Source: Desulfobacterales bacterium (GTDB taxonomy: Bacteria; Desulfobacterota; Desulfobacteria; Desulfobacterales; JAIPEE01). From it: DNA of 64,000 nucleotides. Shown here in pieces: positions 8,735 through 16,788 of this stretch (positions within the stretch are counted from its first letter, which is position 1; every line of letters starts with the position of its first letter). Position numbers and translations under genes: made by a program. The stretch is taken from contig JAIPEE010000009.1 in assembly GCA_021737275.1 (NCBI GenBank), positions 31,238-95,237 on the forward strand, read 5' to 3'. The notes under the pieces are model-generated. The model ran no database searches, was not told the DNA's origin, and saw only the letters and a list, made by a program, of their open reading frames with translations.

Positions 8735-9667
8735 CTATACAACCCAGACAGATCTATTGCTTATCATGCGAATTATCTTTTGGGTGACGCACCCCATCAG
8801 GTGCTCTCTGATTTTAGACAATCCCTTTCTTCCCATTACAATTGTATTATAATGTCCATTCCGTGCTTCTGTAACAATAGTAACTGTTCGACTCAAAGAA
8901 CCGGATATAATTTCAGTTGTAATCCGATCTTCCTTAAATCCATTTCTCATTAATCGGCGTTTGGCCTCACCGAAAAGGTGTTTTACCTCTTTATATTTAT
9001 TTTCTGAGTTTTCTGATGCAAAGTACAGTATAGGCGGGTTAGCCAGACGATCCGGATTGCCTCTGATCACAAAGAGCAGATTAATATTATATTCATAATT
9101 ACTCAATATTGCTGAAAGATAATCCAAAGCCCGAAAAGCACCTTCTGACCCGTCGAAAGCCATAAGAATGTTTTTGCTCGGAAGAAGTGATCCAATCATT
9201 ATAACCGGCATAAAATTTATTTTATCAATAATTTTATTCGCAATGCTGCCCATGAAAATGTCCTGATGAATACCCGTACCTTTTCGGCCTATTAAAATGG
9301 CATCGTAACTATTCCGGGCTTCATCTATAATATCGCGGGCAATGCCTTTATTTTTATTTTGAACTTTTATAGTTATCGCTTCTTCAGAATAGTTTGCATT
9401 TATGAGAAGATCTTTCGCTTGCTGTAAATATTCAGTAATATCAGATCGCATCCGGCTTTCCCAATCGAGGACACCTTTGTCCAATTGAAATAGATGCGGA
9501 TCTATTTCAAGATCAAAATAAGGCTCCGGTGCTTTAGAAAAAACATGAAACAAAACCAGCTTCATTTTATGAAACGCTTCAAACTCAGATAAATAACGAA
9601 TTACATTTAAGGCATAGTCGGAACCGTCAAGTGCGACTAAATATTTTTTTTGTGATGTTTTTCCCAT
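8735..9667 (-). CDS. Tandem-domain universal stress protein (UspA-like, two domains)
   Basis: A 310-residue protein built of two consecutive Usp domains. The first starts LVALDGSDYALNVI and ends in an ATP-binding type loop (IGRKGTGIHQDIFMGSIANKI); the second starts ILMAFDGSEGAFRALDYL and ends GRKGLSKIREHLMGCVTQKI. Both loops follow the G-x2-G-x9-G-S/T-like pattern of nucleotide-binding Usp proteins. The ATG is preceded by AAGGAG. It is a paralogue of the next gene upstream (same length, same C-terminal WVV/WII end) and lies 55 bp after it, so the two are probably cotranscribed. Likely a cytoplasmic protein induced under stress or starvation; partner unknown. Confidence 0.88.
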   Translation of the reverse strand: MGKTSQKKYLVALDGSDYALNVIRYLSEFEAFHKMKLVLFHVFSKAPEPYFDLEIDPHLFQLDKGVLDWESRMRSDITEYLQQAKDLLINANYSEEAITIKVQNKNKGIARDIIDEARNSYDAILIGRKGTGIHQDIFMGSIANKIIDKINFMPVIMIGSLLPSKNILMAFDGSEGAFRALDYLSAILSNYEYNINLLFVIRGNPDRLANPPILYFASENSENKYKEVKHLFGEAKRRLMRNGFKEDRITTEIISGSLSRTVTIVTEARNGHYNTIVMGRKGLSKIREHLMGCVTQKIIRMISNRSVWVV

Positions 9668-9722
9668 AACTAAGTCTCCTTAACTAAGCCGTAACATTCT
9701 GCGTGGCGTATAATTTTTTGTA

Positions 9723-10655
9723 TCAAATTATCCAGACAGCCCTGTTAGAGATTAGTCTGATAATTTTTTGGGTAACCTGTCCCAGTAAAAATTCTCCCAC
9801 CTTTGAGTGCCCTTTTCTGCCAATTACTATTGTCCCGTAATTCCCTTTTCGGGCCTCTCTTACTATTGTAACTGACCGACTGAACTTATCTGAAATTATT
9901 TCGGCAGTAATCTGTTGAGGCCCAAATCCTTTACTTATTAATATGTTTTTTGCTTTTTTAAAAAGTGATTTAACCTCCTTTTTAATATATTTTGAGTAAC
10001 CGATCGGCAAATAAAGTATGGGCAAACTTATCTGATATTCCGGGCGGCCGCGTATAACATGAAGCAAGTTTACCTTGTAATCGCCCCCTCCTGCCATTGA
10101 TCCTGTAAAACCAACCGCACTAAATGATTTTTCAGAACCATCAAAAGCAATCAGGATTTGCTTATTATTAGAAATCGTACCAATCATTAAAACAGGAACC
10201 GCTGATAATTTATCAATGATCTTTGTTGCAACCCCTCCAACAAGAATCTCATTGTAAACACTCATACCTTTACGTCCGATTAACAGGGCATCGTATCCTT
10301 TTTTAGCTTCATTAATTATATCAAGCGCGATTTCTTTTGTTTTATGTTGGATTTTTATACGAATTGCCTCTTCAGGAATGCCTGATTCAACCAACATTTG
10401 TTTGGCTTTGTTCATATATAGTTGTATTTTATCTTGATTTGATTTTTCCCATACTTTTATCCCTTTCGGGAGATCACTACATTGAGATGGCGTTTCAAAA
10501 TCACCATATAGTTCAGGAAATTTTCCAATAACATGAAATAAAATTATGGATTTTCTATGCAATGGTTTAAAATCACAAACATAATGAACAACATTAAGCG
10601 CGTAATCTGATCCATCTAGTGCCAATAAAATTTTATTATCTAAAGAATTTTTCAC
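9723..10655 (-). CDS. Tandem-domain universal stress protein (UspA-like, two domains)
   Basis: A 310-residue paralogue of the gene at 8735-9667. Domain one begins ILLALDGSDYALNVVHYV and carries GRKGMSVYNEILVGGVATKI; domain two begins ILIAFDGSEKSFSAVGF and carries GRKGHSKVGEFLLGQVTQKI. The start is a GTG at 10655, without a strong Shine-Dalgarno sequence. A sigma54-type promoter lies about 60 bp upstream (10713-10730). A sensor kinase and an NtrC-type activator gene lie divergently next to it and are natural candidates for controlling it. Confidence 0.87.
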   Translation of the reverse strand: MKNSLDNKILLALDGSDYALNVVHYVCDFKPLHRKSIILFHVIGKFPELYGDFETPSQCSDLPKGIKVWEKSNQDKIQLYMNKAKQMLVESGIPEEAIRIKIQHKTKEIALDIINEAKKGYDALLIGRKGMSVYNEILVGGVATKIIDKLSAVPVLMIGTISNNKQILIAFDGSEKSFSAVGFTGSMAGGGDYKVNLLHVIRGRPEYQISLPILYLPIGYSKYIKKEVKSLFKKAKNILISKGFGPQQITAEIISDKFSRSVTIVREARKGNYGTIVIGRKGHSKVGEFLLGQVTQKIIRLISNRAVWII

Positions 10656-10712
10656 CTCTATCTTCTTTCTTTTATAAGTGTCATCACAAAATTTCAGATT
10701 GCATGACTTTAA

Positions 10713-10730
10713 AATGCATTAATAATGCCA
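10713..10730 (-). promoter_or_regulatory. Sigma54 (-24/-12) promoter for the tandem stress-protein genes
   Basis: The minus strand reads TGGCATTATTAATGCATT. GG and GC are exactly 10 bp apart, as in the RpoN consensus TGGCAC-N5-TTGC. The expected transcript start is near 10704, leaving a leader of about 50 bases before the GTG. A 14-bp AT-only palindrome (10827-10840) lies about 105 bp upstream, at activator distance, but its composition makes it weak evidence. Confidence 0.6.
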
Positions 10731-10978
10731 GGAATAAAAAAATATTTTATGCTAATAATTTCAAGTATTTATGAAATATTGAGTTTGGTTTGTGGTTAGA
10801 ACTTTTACGAAGTAATTATGAAAATTTATAAAATTTTATAATAACACACGAATCAAACCGTACTGAAAATAATTATCTTGAATTTATGATATTGTTATTG
10901 CAACATGAATATTCATCCATTTAATTCAGCCACTGTATGTTCGGATTTAAACTTTGATTATGGATAAATATTAATAGT
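10731..10978. other. AT-rich divergent intergenic region
   Basis: This is the remainder of the 323-bp region between the stress-protein operon and the divergent sensor kinase gene. It contains the palindrome TATAAAATTTTATA at 10827-10840 and otherwise AT-rich sequence. I see no sigma54 element facing the kinase gene, so that gene probably uses an ordinary promoter. Confidence 0.4.
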
Positions 10979-13009
10979 ATGAAAAATAACCTTAATATTT
11001 TTAATGATCCCTCTCTTACCTTTCGTGCTATACAGAAAATTGATTTTCTTGTCCAAAAAGAGGCGAAACGCTCTCGCTTATTTCAGGGTATTTGTAATAT
11101 TCTCAACGAAAACCGAAATCACTATTATTTCTGGCTCCAGCGTTATGATAAATCAGATAAATTTGATATTTTTTTTGACGCTGAATTAGAAAAAAAAATC
11201 AAACCGACCTTAAAAAATACTGTGCCGGATAACATATTAGCCTGTACTCAAAATGCACTAACACAACCCGGCGTGTATACCCGGAGTTATTCATCTTTGC
11301 TCTGTACAAAATGCCCCTTATCCTCTTTCTGCAAAAACAGAATATCGGTGAGCGTTCAATTGCGTTGTCATGCACAATTATACGGAGTCTTATCAATTTC
11401 CATACCCCGGAAGCACTGTTTTGAAACAGAGAAACAGGATATACTAATTGGAATTGCGAATGATATTTCCGTCAGAATTTATAATAATCAGCTTGAAAAA
11501 GATTGCCGCAAGCACCGGAACTGGTATACAAATACCTCAAATCTGCTTCATGAGCGCACCAAGGAACTTAGTTTTTTTTATTCTTTCTCAAGGCTCAGTG
11601 AAACACCAAACCTTTCTCTTGAAGAGATAATACAGGGTACAATTCAACTTATACCGTCATCTTTTCAGTATTCAGAGATCGCAAAGGCAAGAATTTTACT
11701 TGATGGAAAAACGTTCACGTCACCCCATTTTAAAGAATCCGCCTGGAAGCTGAGTCGCCCCATTAGCGGATTAAATAAAAAGAACAATAATGTAGAGATA
11801 TTTTATATTGAGGAAAAACCTGAATTTAAAATACGACCTTTTTTAAAAGAAGAAGAATCCCTACTGGAAGCCATTGCAGAGCGATTGGGTAAAATAATCC
11901 AAAGAAAACAGGCCGAAATCGCCTTAACAAAAAGTGAACAGCGTTTTCGAAACCTTGTTTATAATTCAATGACAGGCATTTCAATAATTCAGGATAATCA
12001 GGTTGTATATCAGAATCCGGCCCAGGAAAAACTTTTTGGGCCACTGCCCCGGTCTGCTAAATTCGTCTCTTTTGATGAAATTCATCCGGAAGATCTTTCA
12101 AAAGTTAAAAAATTTTATCAACAATTAACGGACAAAAACTTTCATCAACATTTAGATATTGATTTCAGAATATACCGCCAAGCTAAAAACAGCATCAGCA
12201 ATGATCTGGTTTGGATTTTTTGCAGAGTCATTGTAATTGAATATAATGCCAATAATGCTTTTTTGCTTAATTCAATGGATATAACCCATACCAAAGAGCT
12301 TGAGCATCTTTTAGTACTTCAAGATAAAATGACCTCGTTAGGACGCGTAGCAGCAGGTATTGCCCATGAAATCCGAAACCCTTTATCAGGCATAAATATT
12401 TATCTGAAAACATTAGAAAAAGTCTATAACCGTAATATGAGCAAAGACAAGATTAAAACGATTTTAGATCAAATTCATACTGCTTCAAATAAAATTGAGT
12501 CCGTTATAAAAAGAGTATTGGATTTTTCAAAACCAGGTGAACCTAAACTTATTTCCATGGATATTAACCAGCCTGTTGAAGAAGCGATCAACTTATCTGC
12601 TGTTACACTGAGAAAAAAATCTATCCGGCTATCCATAAATCTTTCCCTGAATTTGCCCAAGTCTTACATTGAACCGCAACTGATTGAGCAGGTCGTTTTA
12701 AACCTTATAAATAATGCGGTGGAAGCAATGGAAGTTTCAGACAAATTAAAAAAAATCGAGATATCTTCTTTTACTGAAAACAGTTTTGTATGTGTAAAAG
12801 TTGGAGATTCCGGAACGGGGATATCTCAAAAGGATATTAATCATATATTTGAACCTTTTTATACTACTAAAACAAATAGTTCAGGCATCGGCCTCAGTAT
12901 TTGTCATAGAATTATTTCAGATCATAACGGTACAATTGAAGTGTCTGAAGGACAATTGAGTGGTGCGGAATTTTGTATTAAATTACCATTTAGTAAAGGA
13001 TTGAGATAA
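10979..13009 (+). CDS. Sensor histidine kinase with GAF-type and PAS input domains
   Basis: A 676-residue cytoplasmic-looking kinase without a clear membrane segment. The N-terminal half looks like two GAF-type sensor domains. The first contains a cysteine cluster CTKCPLSSFC (C-x2-C-x5-C) followed by RCHAQLYGVLSISIP; the second spans roughly residues 215-315. A PAS domain follows (NSMTGISIIQDNQVVYQNP). The kinase core has the H-box [12 protein letters not shown] with His463, the N-box NLINNAVEAME, DSGTGIS and GIGLSICHRI. The stop is one base from the start of the NtrC-type regulator, so they form a kinase/regulator pair. The cysteines could bind a metal or Fe-S cluster, or sense thiol redox state; this is inference. 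Confidence 0.87.
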   Translation: MKNNLNIFNDPSLTFRAIQKIDFLVQKEAKRSRLFQGICNILNENRNHYYFWLQRYDKSDKFDIFFDAELEKKIKPTLKNTVPDNILACTQNALTQPGVYTRSYSSLLCTKCPLSSFCKNRISVSVQLRCHAQLYGVLSISIPRKHCFETEKQDILIGIANDISVRIYNNQLEKDCRKHRNWYTNTSNLLHERTKELSFFYSFSRLSETPNLSLEEIIQGTIQLIPSSFQYSEIAKARILLDGKTFTSPHFKESAWKLSRPISGLNKKNNNVEIFYIEEKPEFKIRPFLKEEESLLEAIAERLGKIIQRKQAEIALTKSEQRFRNLVYNSMTGISIIQDNQVVYQNPAQEKLFGPLPRSAKFVSFDEIHPEDLSKVKKFYQQLTDKNFHQHLDIDFRIYRQAKNSISNDLVWIFCRVIVIEYNANNAFLLNSMDITHTKELEHLLVLQDKMTSLGRVAAGIAHEIRNPLSGINIYLKTLEKVYNRNMSKDKIKTILDQIHTASNKIESVIKRVLDFSKPGEPKLISMDINQPVEEAINLSAVTLRKKSIRLSINLSLNLPKSYIEPQLIEQVVLNLINNAVEAMEVSDKLKKIEISSFTENSFVCVKVGDSGTGISQKDINHIFEPFYTTKTNSSGIGLSICHRIISDHNGTIEVSEGQLSGAEFCIKLPFSKGLR

Positions 13010-13010
13010 A

Positions 13011-14396
13011 ATGCATGCATTTTCTATCTATATTATCGATGATGAAGAGATAATAAGAAGCGGCCTGGAAATGGCTCTTGAACCGGATTATCAGGTTAAA
13101 ACTTTTGGTGATGCAGAAACAGCAATTGATGCCATAAAAATAACTTCCCCGGATTTAATTCTTCTTGATATAGGCCTGCCCGGCATAAGCGGCATAGATG
13201 CTCTTAAAAAAATCAAACATATAAATCCTGAAATATTAGTGATCATCATAACGGCCTATGAAGATATTGAAACCGTGATATCTGCAATGAAGCTCGGTGC
13301 ATATGATTATGTTGTGAAGCCCATTCAAATGGATGGTATGGAGGTCACTATTGGAAATGCCTTTGATACAATCAAGCTTAAAAAAGAAGTTCAAAGCCTT
13401 CATAGCAAATTTCTAAATGAAAGCCTTCCTTGTTTTATCGGAGAAAGTAACAAAATCCAGACGATGATGGATTTTTTAAGCAAGGTCGCCAAAAGCCCGG
13501 ATACACCCATTCTTATTCTCGGAGAAACCGGCACCGGTAAAGAGTTGATCGCAAGTGCAATTCATTACCGAAGTCCTAACTTTAAAGGCCGTTTGGTTAC
13601 CATAAATTGTGCCGCTATCCCAAAAGACCTTATTGAAAGTGAAATTTTTGGTTATGAAGAGGGCGCTTTTAGCGGGGCCAAATCTTCAGGTAAAAAAGGA
13701 TTAATTGAGGAGGCGGAAAATGGCACGTTATTCCTTGATGAGATAGGCGATTTAAGCCTGGAAGCGCAGGCTGCTCTTCTTCGATTCCTTGAAAATGGTG
13801 AGTTTTACCGGATTGGCGGTACAAAAAGATTACATGTTCAAACAAGAGTGATTTCGGCAACAAATAAAGATATTGATTCAATGATAGAAAATGATAGTTT
13901 TAGAAAAGATCTTTATTTCAGGATAGGTGTTCTTAAAATAAATATTCCGTCACTTAATGAACGGCGCGATGATATAATGCCCCTTGCCAAACATTTCCTG
14001 TATGAGTTTAACCGTAAATTTGATAGTCATTTTACAACCATCTCTCCTGATGCTGAAACGTTCCTTGTCTCTTTTAACTGGACCGGCCATGTTCGGGAAC
14101 TGAAAAATATTATTGAGAAAGCTGTTCTTGTCGGCACAGAGCCTGTTTTAACCGTCAAAGATCTTGATATTGAACATTACGTTAAAGATTCCACAAAAGA
14201 CCAAATTAATCAAAATGCCGGTTTTTCTCCTATCCCGCCGGAAGGTATGGATCTCTCTGCAGCGCAGGAAGCCTTTGAAAAGCATTACATCGAAGAAGCC
14301 CTCAAGATTGCAGATGGTAATGAAAGTAAAGCTGCCAGGCTTCTCAACATTAACCACCATACCTTTCGTTACCGCAAAAAGAAACTACTTGAATAA
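13011..14396 (+). CDS. Sigma54-dependent response regulator, NtrC family
   Basis: A 461-residue regulator. The receiver domain has Asp53 as phosphoacceptor (LLDIGLPG) with Lys near VVKP. The AAA+ domain has Walker A GETGTGKE (171-178), the sigma54-contacting loop GAFSGA (218-223, a Ser variant of GAFTGA) and Walker B TLFLDEIGD. A Fis-type helix-turn-helix closes the protein (NESKAARLLNINHHTFRYRK). It directly follows its probable cognate kinase. Candidate targets nearby are the sigma54 promoters at 10.7 kb (stress proteins) and at 16.0 kb (CoA transferase and methylmalonyl-CoA genes). Confidence 0.93.
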   Translation: MHAFSIYIIDDEEIIRSGLEMALEPDYQVKTFGDAETAIDAIKITSPDLILLDIGLPGISGIDALKKIKHINPEILVIIITAYEDIETVISAMKLGAYDYVVKPIQMDGMEVTIGNAFDTIKLKKEVQSLHSKFLNESLPCFIGESNKIQTMMDFLSKVAKSPDTPILILGETGTGKELIASAIHYRSPNFKGRLVTINCAAIPKDLIESEIFGYEEGAFSGAKSSGKKGLIEEAENGTLFLDEIGDLSLEAQAALLRFLENGEFYRIGGTKRLHVQTRVISATNKDIDSMIENDSFRKDLYFRIGVLKINIPSLNERRDDIMPLAKHFLYEFNRKFDSHFTTISPDAETFLVSFNWTGHVRELKNIIEKAVLVGTEPVLTVKDLDIEHYVKDSTKDQINQNAGFSPIPPEGMDLSAAQEAFEKHYIEEALKIADGNESKAARLLNINHHTFRYRKKKLLE

Positions 14397-14467
14397 ACCG
14401 TTTATTATACTTAATTAAAAGGTATCTCTCTACTCTTTTTGAAAATTTCAAGTGTTATCTTAAATAA

Positions 14468-15961
14468 TTAACCGGCTTCGGGAAGCATCGTCCCATATTC
14501 TATAAGGTTGCGGTGCAATTCAAAACATTTTGACAGGTCATGCCGAATGTGGCCCGGCTTGGATTCGGCAATATATTTTTCCAGGTATGGTCTGTAAAGC
14601 GGATGAGCGCATTTGTCGATAATTCTCTTTGCGCGCTGCATCGGCCCAAGTCCCCTCAGGTCAGCCAGCCCCTGTTCTGTTACCACAACTTGCACTGAAT
14701 GTTCATTGTTATCGATATGGGGACACATCGGTACTACCGATGAAATTTTACCACCTTTCGCAATGGAAGGTGTCATATATACGGAAAAATAAGCATTCCT
14801 GGTAAAATCACCACTTCCACCGATACCATTCATGATATTGCTGCCATATATGTGAGATGAGTTGATATTGCCGTAAATATCCATTTCAATAGCTGTATTC
14901 ATGCCGATGACACATAGACGACGGATGACACCCGGATGATTGGAAAGCTCCTGGGGCCTCAAAACAATCCGGCTCGCAAAAAAATCCATATTGTCTGTTA
15001 TTTTTTTCAGCATGGCAGGCGTGACAGTCAGGCTTGTTGCGCTTGCGCCAAGCAGTTTTCCATCTTCCATTAGATTTACCATGGCATCCTGAAATACCTC
15101 GGAATACATCTGAAACCTGGGAATATCCGGATGCTCTCCCATGGCCAGTATAACTGCATTGGCTATATTTCCAACGCCGGCCTGAAGCGGTAGAAAACCT
15201 TCAGGTATTCTACCGCTTCGCATCTCGTTAAGAAAGAATTCAACCACATGGCCGGCAATTTTCCTGCAAATATCATCGGGCAGGGTAAACGCTGCGATAC
15301 TGTCGGTTTCTGCCGTATTTACAATACCGAGCACCTTATCAGGATCAACGACACAATAGGGCCAGCCTACACGGGTAAGCGGATCATAGATATAAATAGG
15401 ATCCCTTCTGGGCGGAGACGGCATAATTCTGATATCAGCCACCTCTCTTAATCTGGGTGACTGTGCTGAATTGATTTCAATAATCACTTTTTCAGCACGA
15501 TCAAGAAATGTTGGTGATGCTCCAATGGATGTTGAAAGATAAACTCTGCCATCCGGCGTTATTTCAGTCGCTTCCACAACTGCCAGATTTATTTTCCCAA
15601 AAAATCCATTCTTAACTGCCTGGGGAAGGTAGGAAAGGTGCATATCCACATATTCCGTTTCCTGAGAATTAATTTTATCCCTCAAGCTCTTGCTTGACTG
15701 GTAAGGTGCACGCCATGCCACTGCACCGGCATCCACCAGATCCTGGTCAATATATTTGTTGGTAGAAGCACCTGAAAGCACCTTTATCCTGAATTGCCGC
15801 CCTGCCTCTTTTTCCTCAAGTGCCCGTTCTGCAAGTGCCGCCGGAACAGCTTTTGCGGCACCGGCAGCTGTAAACCCGCTAAAAGCGATGGTATCTCCAT
15901 TTTTTACATATCCGGCCGCTTCTGTTGCTGTTAATATTCTATACGTACCATATTTTGTCAT
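14468..15961 (-). CDS. Acetyl-CoA hydrolase/transferase family CoA-transferase (succinate CoA-transferase-like)
   Basis: A 497-residue family I CoA-transferase resembling AarC/ScpC-type enzymes. Recognisable segments are GDTIAFSGFTAAGAAKAVP near the N-terminus, the GSGDFTRNAYFSVYMTPS stretch and a C-terminal VVTEQGLADLRGL; family members use a Glu that forms a glutamyl-CoA thioester. It moves CoA between short acids such as acetate, propionate and succinate. It is divergent from the methylmalonyl-CoA epimerase-mutase-MeaB operon, which produces or consumes succinyl-CoA, so a role in propionate or succinate metabolism fits. GGGAG lies before the ATG, and a sigma54-type promoter lies about 50 bp upstream. 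Confidence 0.85.
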   Translation of the reverse strand: MTKYGTYRILTATEAAGYVKNGDTIAFSGFTAAGAAKAVPAALAERALEEKEAGRQFRIKVLSGASTNKYIDQDLVDAGAVAWRAPYQSSKSLRDKINSQETEYVDMHLSYLPQAVKNGFFGKINLAVVEATEITPDGRVYLSTSIGASPTFLDRAEKVIIEINSAQSPRLREVADIRIMPSPPRRDPIYIYDPLTRVGWPYCVVDPDKVLGIVNTAETDSIAAFTLPDDICRKIAGHVVEFFLNEMRSGRIPEGFLPLQAGVGNIANAVILAMGEHPDIPRFQMYSEVFQDAMVNLMEDGKLLGASATSLTVTPAMLKKITDNMDFFASRIVLRPQELSNHPGVIRRLCVIGMNTAIEMDIYGNINSSHIYGSNIMNGIGGSGDFTRNAYFSVYMTPSIAKGGKISSVVPMCPHIDNNEHSVQVVVTEQGLADLRGLGPMQRAKRIIDKCAHPLYRPYLEKYIAESKPGHIRHDLSKCFELHRNLIEYGTMLPEAG

Positions 15962-16009
15962 AAACTTTTCTCCCTCATTTTTATTCCTTTAATCATACTT
16001 TTAAGTAAA

Positions 16010-16025
16010 AGCATTTTTAATGCCA
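16010..16025 (-). promoter_or_regulatory. Sigma54 (-24/-12) promoter for the CoA-transferase gene
   Basis: The minus strand reads TGGCATTAAAAATGCT with GG and GC separated by exactly 10 bp. The predicted transcript start near 15999 leaves a short leader with the ribosome binding site. It is back-to-back with a second sigma54 element facing the other way, 32 bp further right. Confidence 0.65.
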
Positions 16026-16057
16026 AAAAAACAAAATGCCGGCAGTTACTTGCTATC

Positions 16058-16074
16058 TGGCATGTTCATTGCTA
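16058..16074 (+). promoter_or_regulatory. Sigma54 (-24/-12) promoter facing the methylmalonyl-CoA operon
   Basis: The plus strand reads TGGCATGTTCATTGCTA, a close match to the RpoN consensus with GG and GC 10 bp apart. The predicted start near 16084 would give a leader of about 250 bases before the epimerase gene, which is unusually long, so another promoter may also be used. Confidence 0.6.
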
Positions 16075-16333
16075 TGTATATAATCAGGCCGGTTGGTATC
16101 TGCTGTGTCGAACAAGCTCATATACTGTTGATTTATAAATCTTAAGATTTTCAGGACATATAAAAAACATGCCTATTTAAAAGAATATGGTGGAAAAATG
16201 CCGGCAACGATGTCAACTGTCAGGCAACAGGTAATTGTATGCTGCAGTCGTTATCATCATAAATCCTATTTACAATATGGAAAATAATCTGACAACCCCA
16301 TATTTAAAGCCGCCTGAAAGGAGTCTTTATTAA
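16075..16333. other. Long leader/intergenic region with palindromes
   Basis: No gene is seen. It contains a perfect 14-bp palindrome AAATCTT-AAGATTT at 16137-16150, about 120 bp upstream of the CoA-transferase sigma54 element, a plausible activator site. The octamer palindrome TGCCGGCA occurs twice, at 16037-16044 and 16199-16206, both times preceded by AAAA. A good ribosome binding site (AAAGGAG) closes the region before the epimerase gene. Confidence 0.5.
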
Positions 16334-16738
16334 ATGAAAATATTAAAAATTGATCATATCGGCATAGCCATAAACCAGATTGATGAAAGCAAGCTCTTTT
16401 GGAACGATATTCTGGGGCTGGATTTTGAGGGTACTGAAACTGTTGAGACACAAAAGGTCATAACCCATTTTTTTCCGGTGGGTGAAAGTAAGGTAGAACT
16501 GCTTGAATCAACATCACCGGATGGCCCCATCGCTAAGTTTATAGAGAAAAAAGGACCGGGCTTTCATCATATTGCACTGCGTGTTGAAAATATCGAGGCA
16601 GCGATTGAAGAGCTCAAAAATAGAGGTGTCAGACTTATTGATGAAACACCGCGCGATGGCGCAGATGGCGCCAGGATTGCCTTTCTTCATCCCGGAGCAA
16701 CAAACGGGGTGCTAATTGAGTTGTGCGAACGGAAATAG
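16334..16738 (+). CDS. mce: Methylmalonyl-CoA epimerase
   Basis: A 134-residue vicinal-oxygen-chelate protein. It shows the two expected repeats: KIDHIGIAINQIDESKLFW and later HHIALRVENIEAAIEELKNRG, with metal-ligand His residues in HIGIA and HHIAL and a Glu near GVLIELCE. It racemises methylmalonyl-CoA at C2 between the (S) form made by carboxylases and the (R) form used by the mutase. It is the first gene of the epimerase-mutase-MeaB operon. Confidence 0.93.
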   Translation: MKILKIDHIGIAINQIDESKLFWNDILGLDFEGTETVETQKVITHFFPVGESKVELLESTSPDGPIAKFIEKKGPGFHHIALRVENIEAAIEELKNRGVRLIDETPRDGADGARIAFLHPGATNGVLIELCERK

Positions 16739-16788
16739 CGAACCCGAAAAGTAACAGAATCTGATCATTATATATGGGAGTAAAAAAA

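Noticed and set aside
8639..8737. TAG after the stress-protein gene as pyrrolysine or readthrough codon
   Set aside because: The paralogous stress protein ends at the same residue and no pyrrolysine genes are seen; a gene remnant is simpler.
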